A stretch of DNA of 64,000 bases from a bacterium. Its GTDB lineage: Bacteria > Planctomycetota > UBA1135 > UBA2386. The stretch is from assembly GCA_030432695.1 (NCBI GenBank), contig JAUILN010000012.1, positions 186,001 through 250,000 on the forward strand, written 5' to 3'. Shown one piece after another: positions 9,341 to 17,758 of the stretch; position 1 is the stretch's first letter, and every line of letters begins with the position of its first letter. Below the pieces are notes generated by a model. It was given only the letters and a program-made list of their open reading frames with translations. It was not told the DNA's origin and made no database searches. The translations under genes were made by a program, and so were the position numbers.

Positions 9341-12174
9341 AGCGTTTCCTCCCGCTCCTGACCGTCGCAGCGCTGGCTGCGGCGGCGCCCCCCACCGCCG
9401 ACCACGCGGTCGATGGCAAGCCCACCGATCCCCCGGCGCGCAACTTCGCGGTCCGCTGCGGCGTCCTCCACCTGGGTGACGGCGCGACGCGCGAGAACTG
9501 CTGGCTGATCGTCCGCGACGGCCAGGTGGCCAACATCCTGCAGGCGGTCGGCGACGCGGCGGAGACCCCGCCCGACGACCTGCCGGTCGTCGACGCCAGC
9601 GACCGCGTGGTGATCCCCGGTCTGGTCGCCGCCGACTCCGACCTGTCGGGACAGGGCGACGACGAGTACGCGGTCACCCCCGACCTCGTCGCGCTCGACG
9701 GCTTCGACTTCCTGCGCCGCTGGGGCCGTGCCCTCGAGAGCGGTGTGACCACCGTCTACCTGGCCCCCGGTCGCAACCGACTGATCCCCGGCCAGGGCTC
9801 GGTGGTGAAGCTCGCCGGCGACGACCTGGTGCAGCGCGTACTCGCCGAGAAGGCCTGCCTGCGCATCACGCTCGGCGCCGAGGGTGCCGGTGCGCCATCG
9901 GTGTTCGAGCCGGTGGTCCACCCCACCGCTGACGACCCACTGGAACCGGCCCGTCGCCAGTACCCCTCCTCGCGGCTGTCGCAGCTCGACACGCTGCGCA
10001 CCCTGTTCCAGGACGCCGCGAGCGCACCCGATGGCGAGCTCGAGGGCCCCGGCTCGGTCGAGACCCGCTACTCGCCGCGCGCCCTGAAGCAGGCGATCGG
10101 CGGCACCCTGCCGCTGCGCATCGCCGCGCGCGAGGCCGCCGACGTGCGCCGCGGACTGGCGTTCGCGCAGTCGCTCGGGATGACCGAGAACCTGGTCCTC
10201 GAGAACCCGTGGGCGATCGGCCCGATCGCCGGCACCGCCGCGTCGATGGGCGCGACCGCGGTGTTCCGGATGCCGATCCGGCTCGGCGCCAGCAACCCCG
10301 GCGGCGAGAACCGTGACGACGAGCGCACCCGCCCGCGGCCGGAGAACGCCGCTCTGGCGGCGCGCGCCGGCCTGCCGGTCGCGCTGTGCGCCACCGGCGG
10401 TGGCGGCGTCGAGGACCTGCTGATGGTCGCCGGTCTCGCGGTCCGCTTTGGTCTGCCCGCCGACAAGGCGCTGCCGGCGATCACCAGCGTGGCGGCCCGC
10501 GCACTGGGCGTCGACGACCGTGTCGGCAGCCTGGAGCCCGGCCACGACGCCGACTTCGCGATCCTCAGCGGCGATCCGCTGGCGGTCGGCACCATGGTCG
10601 AGCAGACCTGGGTCGACGGCGAGCAGGTCTACCAGCGGGTCACCGAGTCCGACCTGCTGGCGGTGAAGGTCGACCGGATCCACACCGGCGACGGTCAGGT
10701 CGTCGACGACGGCGTGGTGCTGGTGCGCGACGGCAAGATCCGCGGCATCGGCACCGACCTCGCGGTGCCCTACGGCGCGTCGGTCATCGACCTGCGCGGC
10801 CGGGGCAGCGTGATGGTGCCGGGCTTCGTCGACGGCCACTCGAGCCTCGGTCTGTCGGGCGACGGCACCGGCGTGCCCGGTGGCGCCGCGAACCAGAAGA
10901 TCGCCGAGGTCGTGCGCCCCGACGATCCGGTGCTGGAGCAGGCGCTGAAGGCCGGCGTGACCACGGTGCTGACCTCCGGCCGCGACGGCGGGCTGGTCTC
11001 CGGCCGCGTCACCGCGATCAAGACCGGTGCGAGGAGCCGCGAGGAGATGGTCGTCGACCCAATCGCCGGTCAGCGCTTCGTGTTCGATGCGGTCGGTCCC
11101 GACGCGATCAAGCCGATCCGCGACCAGATCGAGGCGGCCAAGAAGTACGTCGAGGAGTGGGCCAAGTACGAGAAGGCCCTCGCCGACTACGAGGCCGGCA
11201 AGGGCAAGAAGCCGGTCGAGGAGGCCCCCGCCGAGCCAGCCGCTGCCGACGATCCGCTGAGCGGCACCTGGGAGTGCGAGATCGCGATCTCCGAGCAGTT
11301 CACGCTGAACCTGACGCTGACGATGAAGCTGGACGGCACCAAGGTCACCGGCACCGCGGCGATCAGCATGCGCGGCCGTGATGCGCCGCCGCAGGACTTC
11401 ACCGGCACCTTCGAGAACGGCGAGCTGAAGGCCTCGCTGAACTTCCGCGGCAACGACAGCGCGATGACCGCGAAGGTCGCCAACGACGTGCTGAACGGCA
11501 AGGTCGCCCTCGGCGGCAACGAGGTCGACATCACCGGCGCGCGGGTCGCGAAGGGCGGCGAGCAGCCGAAGAAGAAGGAGACCGCCGCGGTCGACGACGG
11601 CCGGCCCAAGAAGCCGAAGGTCAACGAGGCCCTGGAACCGCTGCGCGACCTGCTCGCCGGCGACGCCACCGCGATCATCAAGGTCGGCAAGGCACCGGCG
11701 ATCGAGGCGGTGGTGAAGTACTTCGAGGACGAGAAGCTGGCGTTCGCGCTGCACGGCGCCGACGACGCGCTCGACACCCCGGAGATCCTCGGCGAGAAGC
11801 GCCCCGCGGTGCTGCTCGGCCCCGAGCTGGTGGTCCGCGAGGACGGCGAGCTCCGCAACCACGCCGCCGAGTTCGTCGACGCCGACGTGCCGATCGTGAT
11901 CTGCACCGGCGACACCGCGGGCACGGCCTACCTGCCGCTGCACGCCGCCCACGCGGTGCGCTACGGCCTGGATCCGGTGGCCGCGCTGCACGCGGTGACC
12001 ATCGAGCCGGCCAAGGCGTTCGGCATCGACGACCGGGTCGGCAGCCTGGCCCGCGGCAAGGACGCCGACTTCGTGGTGTTCGACGGCGGCCCGTTCGAAC
12101 CCACCAGCCACACCCTGCTCGTGGTCTGCAACGGCCACGTCGCGGTCCACGCCGCCGAGGAGGCGACCCGTTGA
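9337..12174 (+). CDS. Secreted tandem double amidohydrolase-like protein with inserted beta domain (array member 5)
   Basis: The product has 945 residues, about twice the usual length, because two amidohydrolase-like units are joined near residue 432. The start is TTG at 9337, supported by a strong AGGAGG nine bases upstream and by TTGA overlap with the preceding stop. Unit one has PGLVAADSDLS and CATGGGGVED in place of the metal motifs; unit two has PGFVDGHSSLG and ICTGDTAGTA. Neither has HxH plus the final Asp. Both end in the family block DDRVGSL. Between about residues 640 and 740 lies an inserted all-beta stretch (LSGTWECEI, then MKLDGTKVTGTAAISM) resembling a small ligand-binding barrel, followed by a Lys-rich linker. 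This is the most elaborate member of the array. Confidence 0.8.
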   Translation: MKRFLPLLTVAALAAAAPPTADHAVDGKPTDPPARNFAVRCGVLHLGDGATRENCWLIVRDGQVANILQAVGDAAETPPDDLPVVDASDRVVIPGLVAADSDLSGQGDDEYAVTPDLVALDGFDFLRRWGRALESGVTTVYLAPGRNRLIPGQGSVVKLAGDDLVQRVLAEKACLRITLGAEGAGAPSVFEPVVHPTADDPLEPARRQYPSSRLSQLDTLRTLFQDAASAPDGELEGPGSVETRYSPRALKQAIGGTLPLRIAAREAADVRRGLAFAQSLGMTENLVLENPWAIGPIAGTAASMGATAVFRMPIRLGASNPGGENRDDERTRPRPENAALAARAGLPVALCATGGGGVEDLLMVAGLAVRFGLPADKALPAITSVAARALGVDDRVGSLEPGHDADFAILSGDPLAVGTMVEQTWVDGEQVYQRVTESDLLAVKVDRIHTGDGQVVDDGVVLVRDGKIRGIGTDLAVPYGASVIDLRGRGSVMVPGFVDGHSSLGLSGDGTGVPGGAANQKIAEVVRPDDPVLEQALKAGVTTVLTSGRDGGLVSGRVTAIKTGARSREEMVVDPIAGQRFVFDAVGPDAIKPIRDQIEAAKKYVEEWAKYEKALADYEAGKGKKPVEEAPAEPAAADDPLSGTWECEIAISEQFTLNLTLTMKLDGTKVTGTAAISMRGRDAPPQDFTGTFENGELKASLNFRGNDSAMTAKVANDVLNGKVALGGNEVDITGARVAKGGEQPKKKETAAVDDGRPKKPKVNEALEPLRDLLAGDATAIIKVGKAPAIEAVVKYFEDEKLAFALHGADDALDTPEILGEKRPAVLLGPELVVREDGELRNHAAEFVDADVPIVICTGDTAGTAYLPLHAAHAVRYGLDPVAALHAVTIEPAKAFGIDDRVGSLARGKDADFVVFDGGPFEPTSHTLLVVCNGHVAVHAAEEATR

Positions 12175-13562
12175 GCTCGTTCCGTCCGAATTCCTGCGCG
12201 GCGCTGGCCGTGCTCGCGCTGACCGCCGCCGCCTCGCTCCCCGCCCAGGAGGGCGAGGAGCGCTCGATCGACATCTACTACGGCTCCAAGCCGACCGAGT
12301 ACCAGGTCGCGATCTGGGGTCCCGACTCGGTGCCGAGCCCCGGCTACGCGTTCCGCTGCGCGCGGATCCTGCCGGTCACCTCCGAGCCGATCGAGGACGG
12401 CGTGGTGCTGACCCGCAACGGCAAGATCGTCGCCTACGGCAAGGCCGACGAGATCGCCGTGCCCGACGGCTTCGAGGTCATGGACCTCGGCGACACCTGG
12501 TGCGTGCCGGGCCTGGTCGAGCTGCACTGCCACATCGCGGCCGACGGCTTCGACCTGAACGACACCGTCCATCAGACCAACCCGGAGATGCGGACCCTCG
12601 ACCTGATCACGATGGGTCACCAGCAGATGGTCGACGCCCGCGCCGGCGGCGTGACGACCGTGCTCTACATCCCCGGCTCGGGCTCCAACATGGGCGGCTT
12701 CGGCACGCTCACCAAGACCTGGGGCCGCAACCCGCAGGAGGCGCTGATCCGCTTCCCCGGCTGCCTGAAGGTCGCGCAGGCCGGCAACCCCGAGCGTCGC
12801 TCGGGCGACCTCGGCCTCGGCCCGATGGGCATGAACGAGGGGCTGCGCCTGACCTTCGAGCAGGGCAAGGCCTACCACGAGGAGTGGGTCGCCTGGGAGA
12901 AGGGTGAGGGCCCCAAGCCCGAGAAGAAGGCCAACCTCGAGCTGCTGCGGGGGCTGTTCCGCCACGAGTACCCGGTCGCGGTGCACACCCAGATCTACCA
13001 GGTCGCGCAGCAGACGATCCGTCAGCTCCGCCTGGAGCTCGGGCTGTGGACGGTGATCGTCCACGGCACCTTCGACGCCTACCGGCTCAGCGAGTTCGCG
13101 CAGGTGTCGGGCGTGCCGATCGCCAACGGACCGCGGCAGTACCACTTCGACTCCGGCCGCGGCTGGGGCTCGGGGTCCGGCGCCGAGAGTTCGTTCGTCG
13201 GCCTTGCCGACGCGTGGTACTCCGGCGGCCAGCACGGCTGGCAGGAACCGGTGAAGGGCGTGGGCATCGACGGCATCGCGGTGAACACCGACTCGCCGGT
13301 GGTCGCGCAGGAGGAGCTGACCCTGCAGTGCGCGATGGCGGTGCGGCTCGGTCTGCCCGACGCGGTGGGCCTGCGCGCGCTGACCATCAACCCGGCGCGC
13401 TTCATGCGCATCGACGACCGCGTCGGTTCGATCGAGGTCGGCAAGGACGCCGACATGGCGTTCTGGAGCGGTGACCCGATCGACCCGCGCAGCCACGTGC
13501 GGATGACGGTCATCAACGGCAACGTCGCCTACCGCCGCGATCCCCGCCATCCGCGGTTCTGA
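12171..13562 (+). CDS. Secreted amidohydrolase with intact metal site (array member 6)
   Basis: The 463-residue product starts at TTG 12171, overlapping the previous stop as TTGA. The signal peptide is AALAVLALTAAASLPAQ. All expected metal ligands of the amidohydrolase superfamily can be assigned: His-x-His in LVELHCHIAADG (about residues 118-120), Lys in CLKVAQAGNPE, His in VAVHTQIYQ, His in IVHGTFDAYR and Asp in VNTDSPVV (about 373). It should therefore be a working metal-dependent hydrolase of the COG1228 group, whose characterised members include imidazolonepropionase and Xaa-Pro or Xaa-Arg dipeptidases. The exact substrate cannot be read from sequence. It is very similar to member 7 (shared GGFGTLTKTWGRNP). 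Confidence 0.88.
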   Translation: MSSFRPNSCAALAVLALTAAASLPAQEGEERSIDIYYGSKPTEYQVAIWGPDSVPSPGYAFRCARILPVTSEPIEDGVVLTRNGKIVAYGKADEIAVPDGFEVMDLGDTWCVPGLVELHCHIAADGFDLNDTVHQTNPEMRTLDLITMGHQQMVDARAGGVTTVLYIPGSGSNMGGFGTLTKTWGRNPQEALIRFPGCLKVAQAGNPERRSGDLGLGPMGMNEGLRLTFEQGKAYHEEWVAWEKGEGPKPEKKANLELLRGLFRHEYPVAVHTQIYQVAQQTIRQLRLELGLWTVIVHGTFDAYRLSEFAQVSGVPIANGPRQYHFDSGRGWGSGSGAESSFVGLADAWYSGGQHGWQEPVKGVGIDGIAVNTDSPVVAQEELTLQCAMAVRLGLPDAVGLRALTINPARFMRIDDRVGSIEVGKDADMAFWSGDPIDPRSHVRMTVINGNVAYRRDPRHPRF

Positions 13563-13592
13563 CCCGCCGCCACTTCCCCCGAGGATCTCCCG

Positions 13593-14972
13593 ATGCAGCT
13601 CCGAGACACGATCAGCCCGCTCCTCGCCGCCCTGGCGCTGCTGGCTCCGTGGACTGCCACGCCGGTCCTCGCGCAGTCCGAAGCCGGAACGCAGCCCGAG
13701 CCGGTCGAGCTGTTCCTCGGCCACGAGCCCGACGAGTACCAGGTCACCACCTTCGGTCCCGAGCAGATCGACAGCCCCGCGCGCGCCTGGAAAGCCGCGC
13801 GCGTGCTGCCGGTGAGCGGGCCGCCGATCGAAGACGGCGTGGTGCTGACCCGCGACAGCAAGATCGTCGCGGTCGGTCGCGCCGCCGAGATCGCGATCCC
13901 GGCCGGCTTCGAGGTCGTCGACCTCGGCGACGCGTGGTGCGTGCCCGGCCTGGTCGACCTGCACTGCCACATCGCCTCGGCGAGCAGCGACATCAACGAC
14001 ACGGTCTTCCAGGCCAACCCGGAGATGCGCACCCTCGACCTGGTCACGATGGACCACCCGAACCTGCGCCTGGCGCTGGCGGGCGGCGTGACCACGGTGA
14101 TGTACATCCCCGGCTCGGGCGGCAACGTGGGTGGCTTCGGCACCCTGACCAAGACCTGGGGCCGCAACCCGAACGAGGCGCTGCTGCGCTTCCCGGGCTG
14201 CGTGAAGATCGCGCAGGGCAACAACCCCACGCGCCGCGCCGGGGACCTCGGCGCCACCCACATCGGGATGAACGCCAACCTGCGCTTCGCACTGGAGCGC
14301 GGCCGGGACTACCACCTGGCGTGGGAAGCCTGGGAGCAGGGCAAGGGCCCCAAGCCGGAGCGCAACCACGGGCTGGAGTACATGCGCGGCCTGTTCCGCT
14401 ACGAGTACCCGGTCTGCTCGCATTCCCAGTACTTCCAGGTCTCCGGGGTCACGCTGTCGATGCTCCGCGACGAGTTCGACCTGTGGCTGGTGATCGTGCA
14501 CGGCACCTTCGACGCGTTCCGCCACGTCGACGGCGCGGTCGCGCGCGGCGTGCCGATCTGCAACGGTCCGCGGCAGTACTGGGTCGACCCCGAGGACGGC
14601 CGCTTCTGGGGCATCGCCGAGGCGTGGCGCTCGGGCGGCGACGTCGGCTGGTTCGATCCGCAGCAGGGTCTCGGCGACGACGCGATCGGCATCAACACCG
14701 ACTCGCCGGTGGTCGCGCAGGAGGAGCTGTCGCTACAGGCCGCGATGGCGGTGCGGCTCGGCCTGCCCGAGCGGGTCGCGCTCCGAGGCATCACCATCAA
14801 CCCGGCCCGCTTCGTGCGCATCGCGCACCGCGTCGGCTCGATCGAGGTCGGCAAGGACGCCGACCTGGCGTTCTTCTCCGGTGACCCGCTCGATCCGCGC
14901 AGCCACGTTGCCGCCACCGTAGTCAACGGCCACCTCGCCTACCGGCGGGACCACCGTCACCCGAGGTTCTGA
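13593..14972 (+). CDS. Secreted amidohydrolase with intact metal site (array member 7)
   Basis: The 459-residue product has a signal peptide (PLLAALALLAPWTATPVLAQ). Metal ligands are present: HxH in LVDLHCHIAS, Lys in CVKIAQGNNP, His in CSHSQYFQ, His in IVHGTFDAFR and Asp in INTDSPVVAQEE. It is a close paralogue of member 6, sharing GGFGTLTKTWGRNP, GPRQYW/H and the C-terminal HPRF, so the pair arose by recent duplication. It begins 30 bases after member 6 behind a GAGGAT ribosome-binding stretch. It is likely an exported hydrolase acting on amide or peptide bonds; the substrate is unknown. Confidence 0.88.
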   Translation: MQLRDTISPLLAALALLAPWTATPVLAQSEAGTQPEPVELFLGHEPDEYQVTTFGPEQIDSPARAWKAARVLPVSGPPIEDGVVLTRDSKIVAVGRAAEIAIPAGFEVVDLGDAWCVPGLVDLHCHIASASSDINDTVFQANPEMRTLDLVTMDHPNLRLALAGGVTTVMYIPGSGGNVGGFGTLTKTWGRNPNEALLRFPGCVKIAQGNNPTRRAGDLGATHIGMNANLRFALERGRDYHLAWEAWEQGKGPKPERNHGLEYMRGLFRYEYPVCSHSQYFQVSGVTLSMLRDEFDLWLVIVHGTFDAFRHVDGAVARGVPICNGPRQYWVDPEDGRFWGIAEAWRSGGDVGWFDPQQGLGDDAIGINTDSPVVAQEELSLQAAMAVRLGLPERVALRGITINPARFVRIAHRVGSIEVGKDADLAFFSGDPLDPRSHVAATVVNGHLAYRRDHRHPRF

Positions 14973-14978
14973 GGCCCG

Positions 14979-16253
14979 ATGCGCATGCACACGACGCAGA
15001 GACTCCGAGTCGCCGCCCTCGCGGCCGTCGGGATGCTGCTGGCCGGCACGCCGACCGCCCAGCGGCCGACGCTGAACGCCGGCGAGCTCCGCTCCGCCCG
15101 GCCGACCCCGTGGGTGCTGCGCTGCGCGCGCGCGCTGCCGATCGACCGCGAACCGATCGTCGACGCCGGCATCGTGGTGCAAGGTGCGCGGATCGTCGCG
15201 GTCGACCGCTTCGCCGACCTGCCCCTGGCCGCCGACACGCCGGTGTTCGACGTCGGCGAGCGCATCGTCTACCCGGGCTTCGTCGACCTGCACCACCACG
15301 TCTCGGACCAGGGCGGCGACATCAACGACATGGTCACGCCGATCAACGCCGAGCTGCGCACGCTCGACGCGATCCGACCGACCGAGTCGCAGATCTACGA
15401 CACGCTGGCCGGCGGGGTCACCACCACGCTGTTCATCCCCGGCTCCGGCACCAACATCAGCGGCTTCGGCGTGCTGATGAAGATGGCCCACGACCGGCCG
15501 CTCGAGGAACTCGTGGTCCGTGAACTCGGCGCGATGAAGGTCGCGCAGGGCTACAACCCCGAACGCCGCCACGGCGATCTCGGCAACGGCCGGATGGGCA
15601 TGCACGACCTGCTGACCCGCGCGATGCTGCGCGGCAAGGAGTATGCGGATGCCTGGCGGGCGTTCGCGGCCGGGAAAGGCCCGAAGCCGGAGCTGCAGGC
15701 CGACCTCGAACAGCTCCGCAAGGTGTTCGACCACGAGGTCCCGGTGATCATCCACACCGCCGGCGCGCGCGACTGCATCGCCACGGCGCGGATGTTCGGC
15801 GACGTGTTCCAGGTCGACTACGTGCTTTCGCACGGCACCTTCAACGGCCATTGGGCCGCGTCGGCGCTGGCGGCGAAGGGCACTCCGGTGAACCTCGGTC
15901 CACGGATGTTCGACTTCGACCAGGGCCGCGTGCAGGGCATCGCCGCCGGCTACTACGACGTCGGCTGCACGAACCTGTCGATCAACACCGACGCACCGGT
16001 CATCGCCCCCGAGCAACTGCCGCTGCAGGCCGCGATGGCGGTGCGCCTCGGCCTTCCCTGGGAAGCCGGCCTCAAGGCGATCACCCTGGTGCCCGCCCAG
16101 CAGATCGGCATCGCCGACCGCGTCGGCTCGATCACCGCGGGCAAGGACGCCGACCTGGTGGTCGGCTCCGGCGACCCGCTCGACCCCCGCTTTCCACCCG
16201 AGATGGTGTTCCTCGAAGGCCGTCTCGCCCACACGTTGGACCAACTCCGATGA
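14979..16253 (+). CDS. Secreted amidohydrolase with intact metal site (array member 8)
   Basis: The 424-residue product has an N-terminal signal sequence (VAALAAVGMLLAGTPTAQ). The HxH motif is present as FVDLHHHVSD, followed by Lys in AMKVAQGYNPE, His in VIIHTAGARD, His in LSHGTFNGHW and Asp in INTDAPVIAPEQ. It belongs to the same subgroup as members 6 and 7 but is more diverged. The gene starts six bases after member 7 ends and its stop overlaps the ATG of member 9. A metal-dependent hydrolase is expected; the substrate is unknown. Confidence 0.87.
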   Translation: MRMHTTQRLRVAALAAVGMLLAGTPTAQRPTLNAGELRSARPTPWVLRCARALPIDREPIVDAGIVVQGARIVAVDRFADLPLAADTPVFDVGERIVYPGFVDLHHHVSDQGGDINDMVTPINAELRTLDAIRPTESQIYDTLAGGVTTTLFIPGSGTNISGFGVLMKMAHDRPLEELVVRELGAMKVAQGYNPERRHGDLGNGRMGMHDLLTRAMLRGKEYADAWRAFAAGKGPKPELQADLEQLRKVFDHEVPVIIHTAGARDCIATARMFGDVFQVDYVLSHGTFNGHWAASALAAKGTPVNLGPRMFDFDQGRVQGIAAGYYDVGCTNLSINTDAPVIAPEQLPLQAAMAVRLGLPWEAGLKAITLVPAQQIGIADRVGSITAGKDADLVVGSGDPLDPRFPPEMVFLEGRLAHTLDQLR

Positions 16254-17758
16254 TGACGAACCGACTCGCGAGTCCCCCGGCACTCGCCGCCGCCGCGCTG
16301 GCGCTCGGCCTGTGCGCGCTCCCCGAGGCGTCCGCCCAGGATCCGGCGCGGCCGGTCGCGCTGGTGCACGCCCGCATCCTCACCATGACCGAGGACGGCG
16401 GCACCATCGAGGATGGCACCGTGCTGATCCGCGGCGAGACGATCGAGGCGGTGGGCGCCGACGTGACGGTTCCGCCGGGCGCCAGGGTCATCGACCTGCA
16501 CGGCGGCACGGTGATGCCCGGCATGGTCCACGCCTGGTCGACCGCGGGCGTGCAGGCGGAGAACGGCGGCGGTGTGCAGCTGCCCGCCAACATCCCCGAC
16601 CGCTTCCGCCGCCGCTTCATGTCCGCTTCCAGCGGCAACAGCCGGCCGGTGTCGACACCGTCGAAGAAGGTCGCGGAGTCGCTCTACGCGCGGCAGGACG
16701 TCTACGGCGATCTGCTCGACGCCGGGGTCACCACGCTGGTGGTCCGCCCCGAAGGCTCGGGCCTGCCCGGCATGGCCGCCCGCCTCGACCCCGCGGGTGG
16801 CGACGACAGCCTGGTGGTCGGCGACGAGGCCTACATCGTGGTCACGCCGCAGAACACCCAGGCCGCGGCCAAGGCCCTGAAGGACATGTTGGAGAAGGGC
16901 AAGAAGGCGCTCGAGGAGCGCAAGAAGCCCAAGGAAGAACCCAAGAAGCCCGAGGAGCAGAAGAAGCCCGAAGGCGAGGAGAAGAAGGACGGCGAGGGCG
17001 AGAAGAAGCCCGGTGAGGGCGAGACGCCCGAGCCGAAGCCGGAGCCCAAGCCCGATCCAGATCCGAATCCGAAGCCCGAGCCGAAGCCCGAGCCCAAGCC
17101 CGAAGGCGACCAGGGCGGCGACGCGGCCAAGCAGGATCCGAAGCCGGCCGAGGAACAGAAGAAGCCCGAGCCCAAGAAGGACCCGAACGCCGAGGTGATG
17201 GCCGACCTGCTCGACAAGCAGCGTCGCGCCTTCGTGAACCTCTCGACCGGCGCCGACTTCCTGCACTGGCAGGCGACGATGAAGGACCTGAAGGACGTCG
17301 CCTTCCCCGCGGCGATCGTCGCCGACTCGACCGACCTGCGCAGCGGCCGGCTCGACCAGGTCCTCGAGATCATCAAGGGCTTCGACGGACCGGTCCTCAC
17401 CGACCCGGATCTGGAGACCCTGCCCGACACCCGCACCCTGATCAGCCAGCCGAAGCGCCTGCACGAGGCCGGCGTCGAGGTCGGCTTCGTGCTCCCCGAC
17501 AGCCAGCGCGAGATCGAGCAGCTGTGGTTCCAGCTGATGGAGCTGGTCCGCTGCGGCCTGCCCGCCGAGGTCGCGCTCGCCGGCATCACCCGCGTGCCGG
17601 CCAAAGCGCTCGGCCTCGACAAGGAGGTCGGCAGCCTCGCCAAGGGCCTGCGCGCCGATCTCCTGGTGTTCACCGGTGACCCGCTCGACCCGACCAGCAC
17701 CCTGACCCACGTCTTCCACGGCGGCCGCTCCGTCCGCGAGGAGACCGACCCCCGATGA
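16250..17758 (+). CDS. Secreted amidohydrolase-like protein with Lys/Pro/Glu repeat insert, no metal ligands (array member 9)
   Basis: The 502-residue product overlaps the previous stop (ATGA). The signal peptide is ALAAAALALGLCALPEASAQ. The N-terminal family strand (GTIEDGTVLIRGETIEAVG) and the closing LDKEVGSLAKGLRADLLVF block are present. The HxH region reads PGMVHAWSTAGV and the strand-8 region reads VGFVLPDSQRE, so the metal site is absent. Residues about 225-315 are a highly charged insert built from KPEEQKKPEGEEKK and PKPEPKPEPKPEG type repeats, resembling flexible periplasmic linkers. This suggests it tethers or spaces something rather than catalysing (inference). Confidence 0.8.
   Translation: MMTNRLASPPALAAAALALGLCALPEASAQDPARPVALVHARILTMTEDGGTIEDGTVLIRGETIEAVGADVTVPPGARVIDLHGGTVMPGMVHAWSTAGVQAENGGGVQLPANIPDRFRRRFMSASSGNSRPVSTPSKKVAESLYARQDVYGDLLDAGVTTLVVRPEGSGLPGMAARLDPAGGDDSLVVGDEAYIVVTPQNTQAAAKALKDMLEKGKKALEERKKPKEEPKKPEEQKKPEGEEKKDGEGEKKPGEGETPEPKPEPKPDPDPNPKPEPKPEPKPEGDQGGDAAKQDPKPAEEQKKPEPKKDPNAEVMADLLDKQRRAFVNLSTGADFLHWQATMKDLKDVAFPAAIVADSTDLRSGRLDQVLEIIKGFDGPVLTDPDLETLPDTRTLISQPKRLHEAGVEVGFVLPDSQREIEQLWFQLMELVRCGLPAEVALAGITRVPAKALGLDKEVGSLAKGLRADLLVFTGDPLDPTSTLTHVFHGGRSVREETDPR

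Noticed and set aside
9232-14525. Very long reverse-strand reading frames (about 970 and 850 codons) opposite the amidohydrolase run
   Set aside because: They lie wholly antisense to genes with clear motifs and have the Arg/His/Val/Asp-biased composition expected of antisense frames in GC-rich DNA.
16910-17200. A CRISPR-like or satellite repeat array
   Set aside because: The repeats are short, in frame and encode Lys/Pro/Glu motifs inside a gene; there are no spacers.
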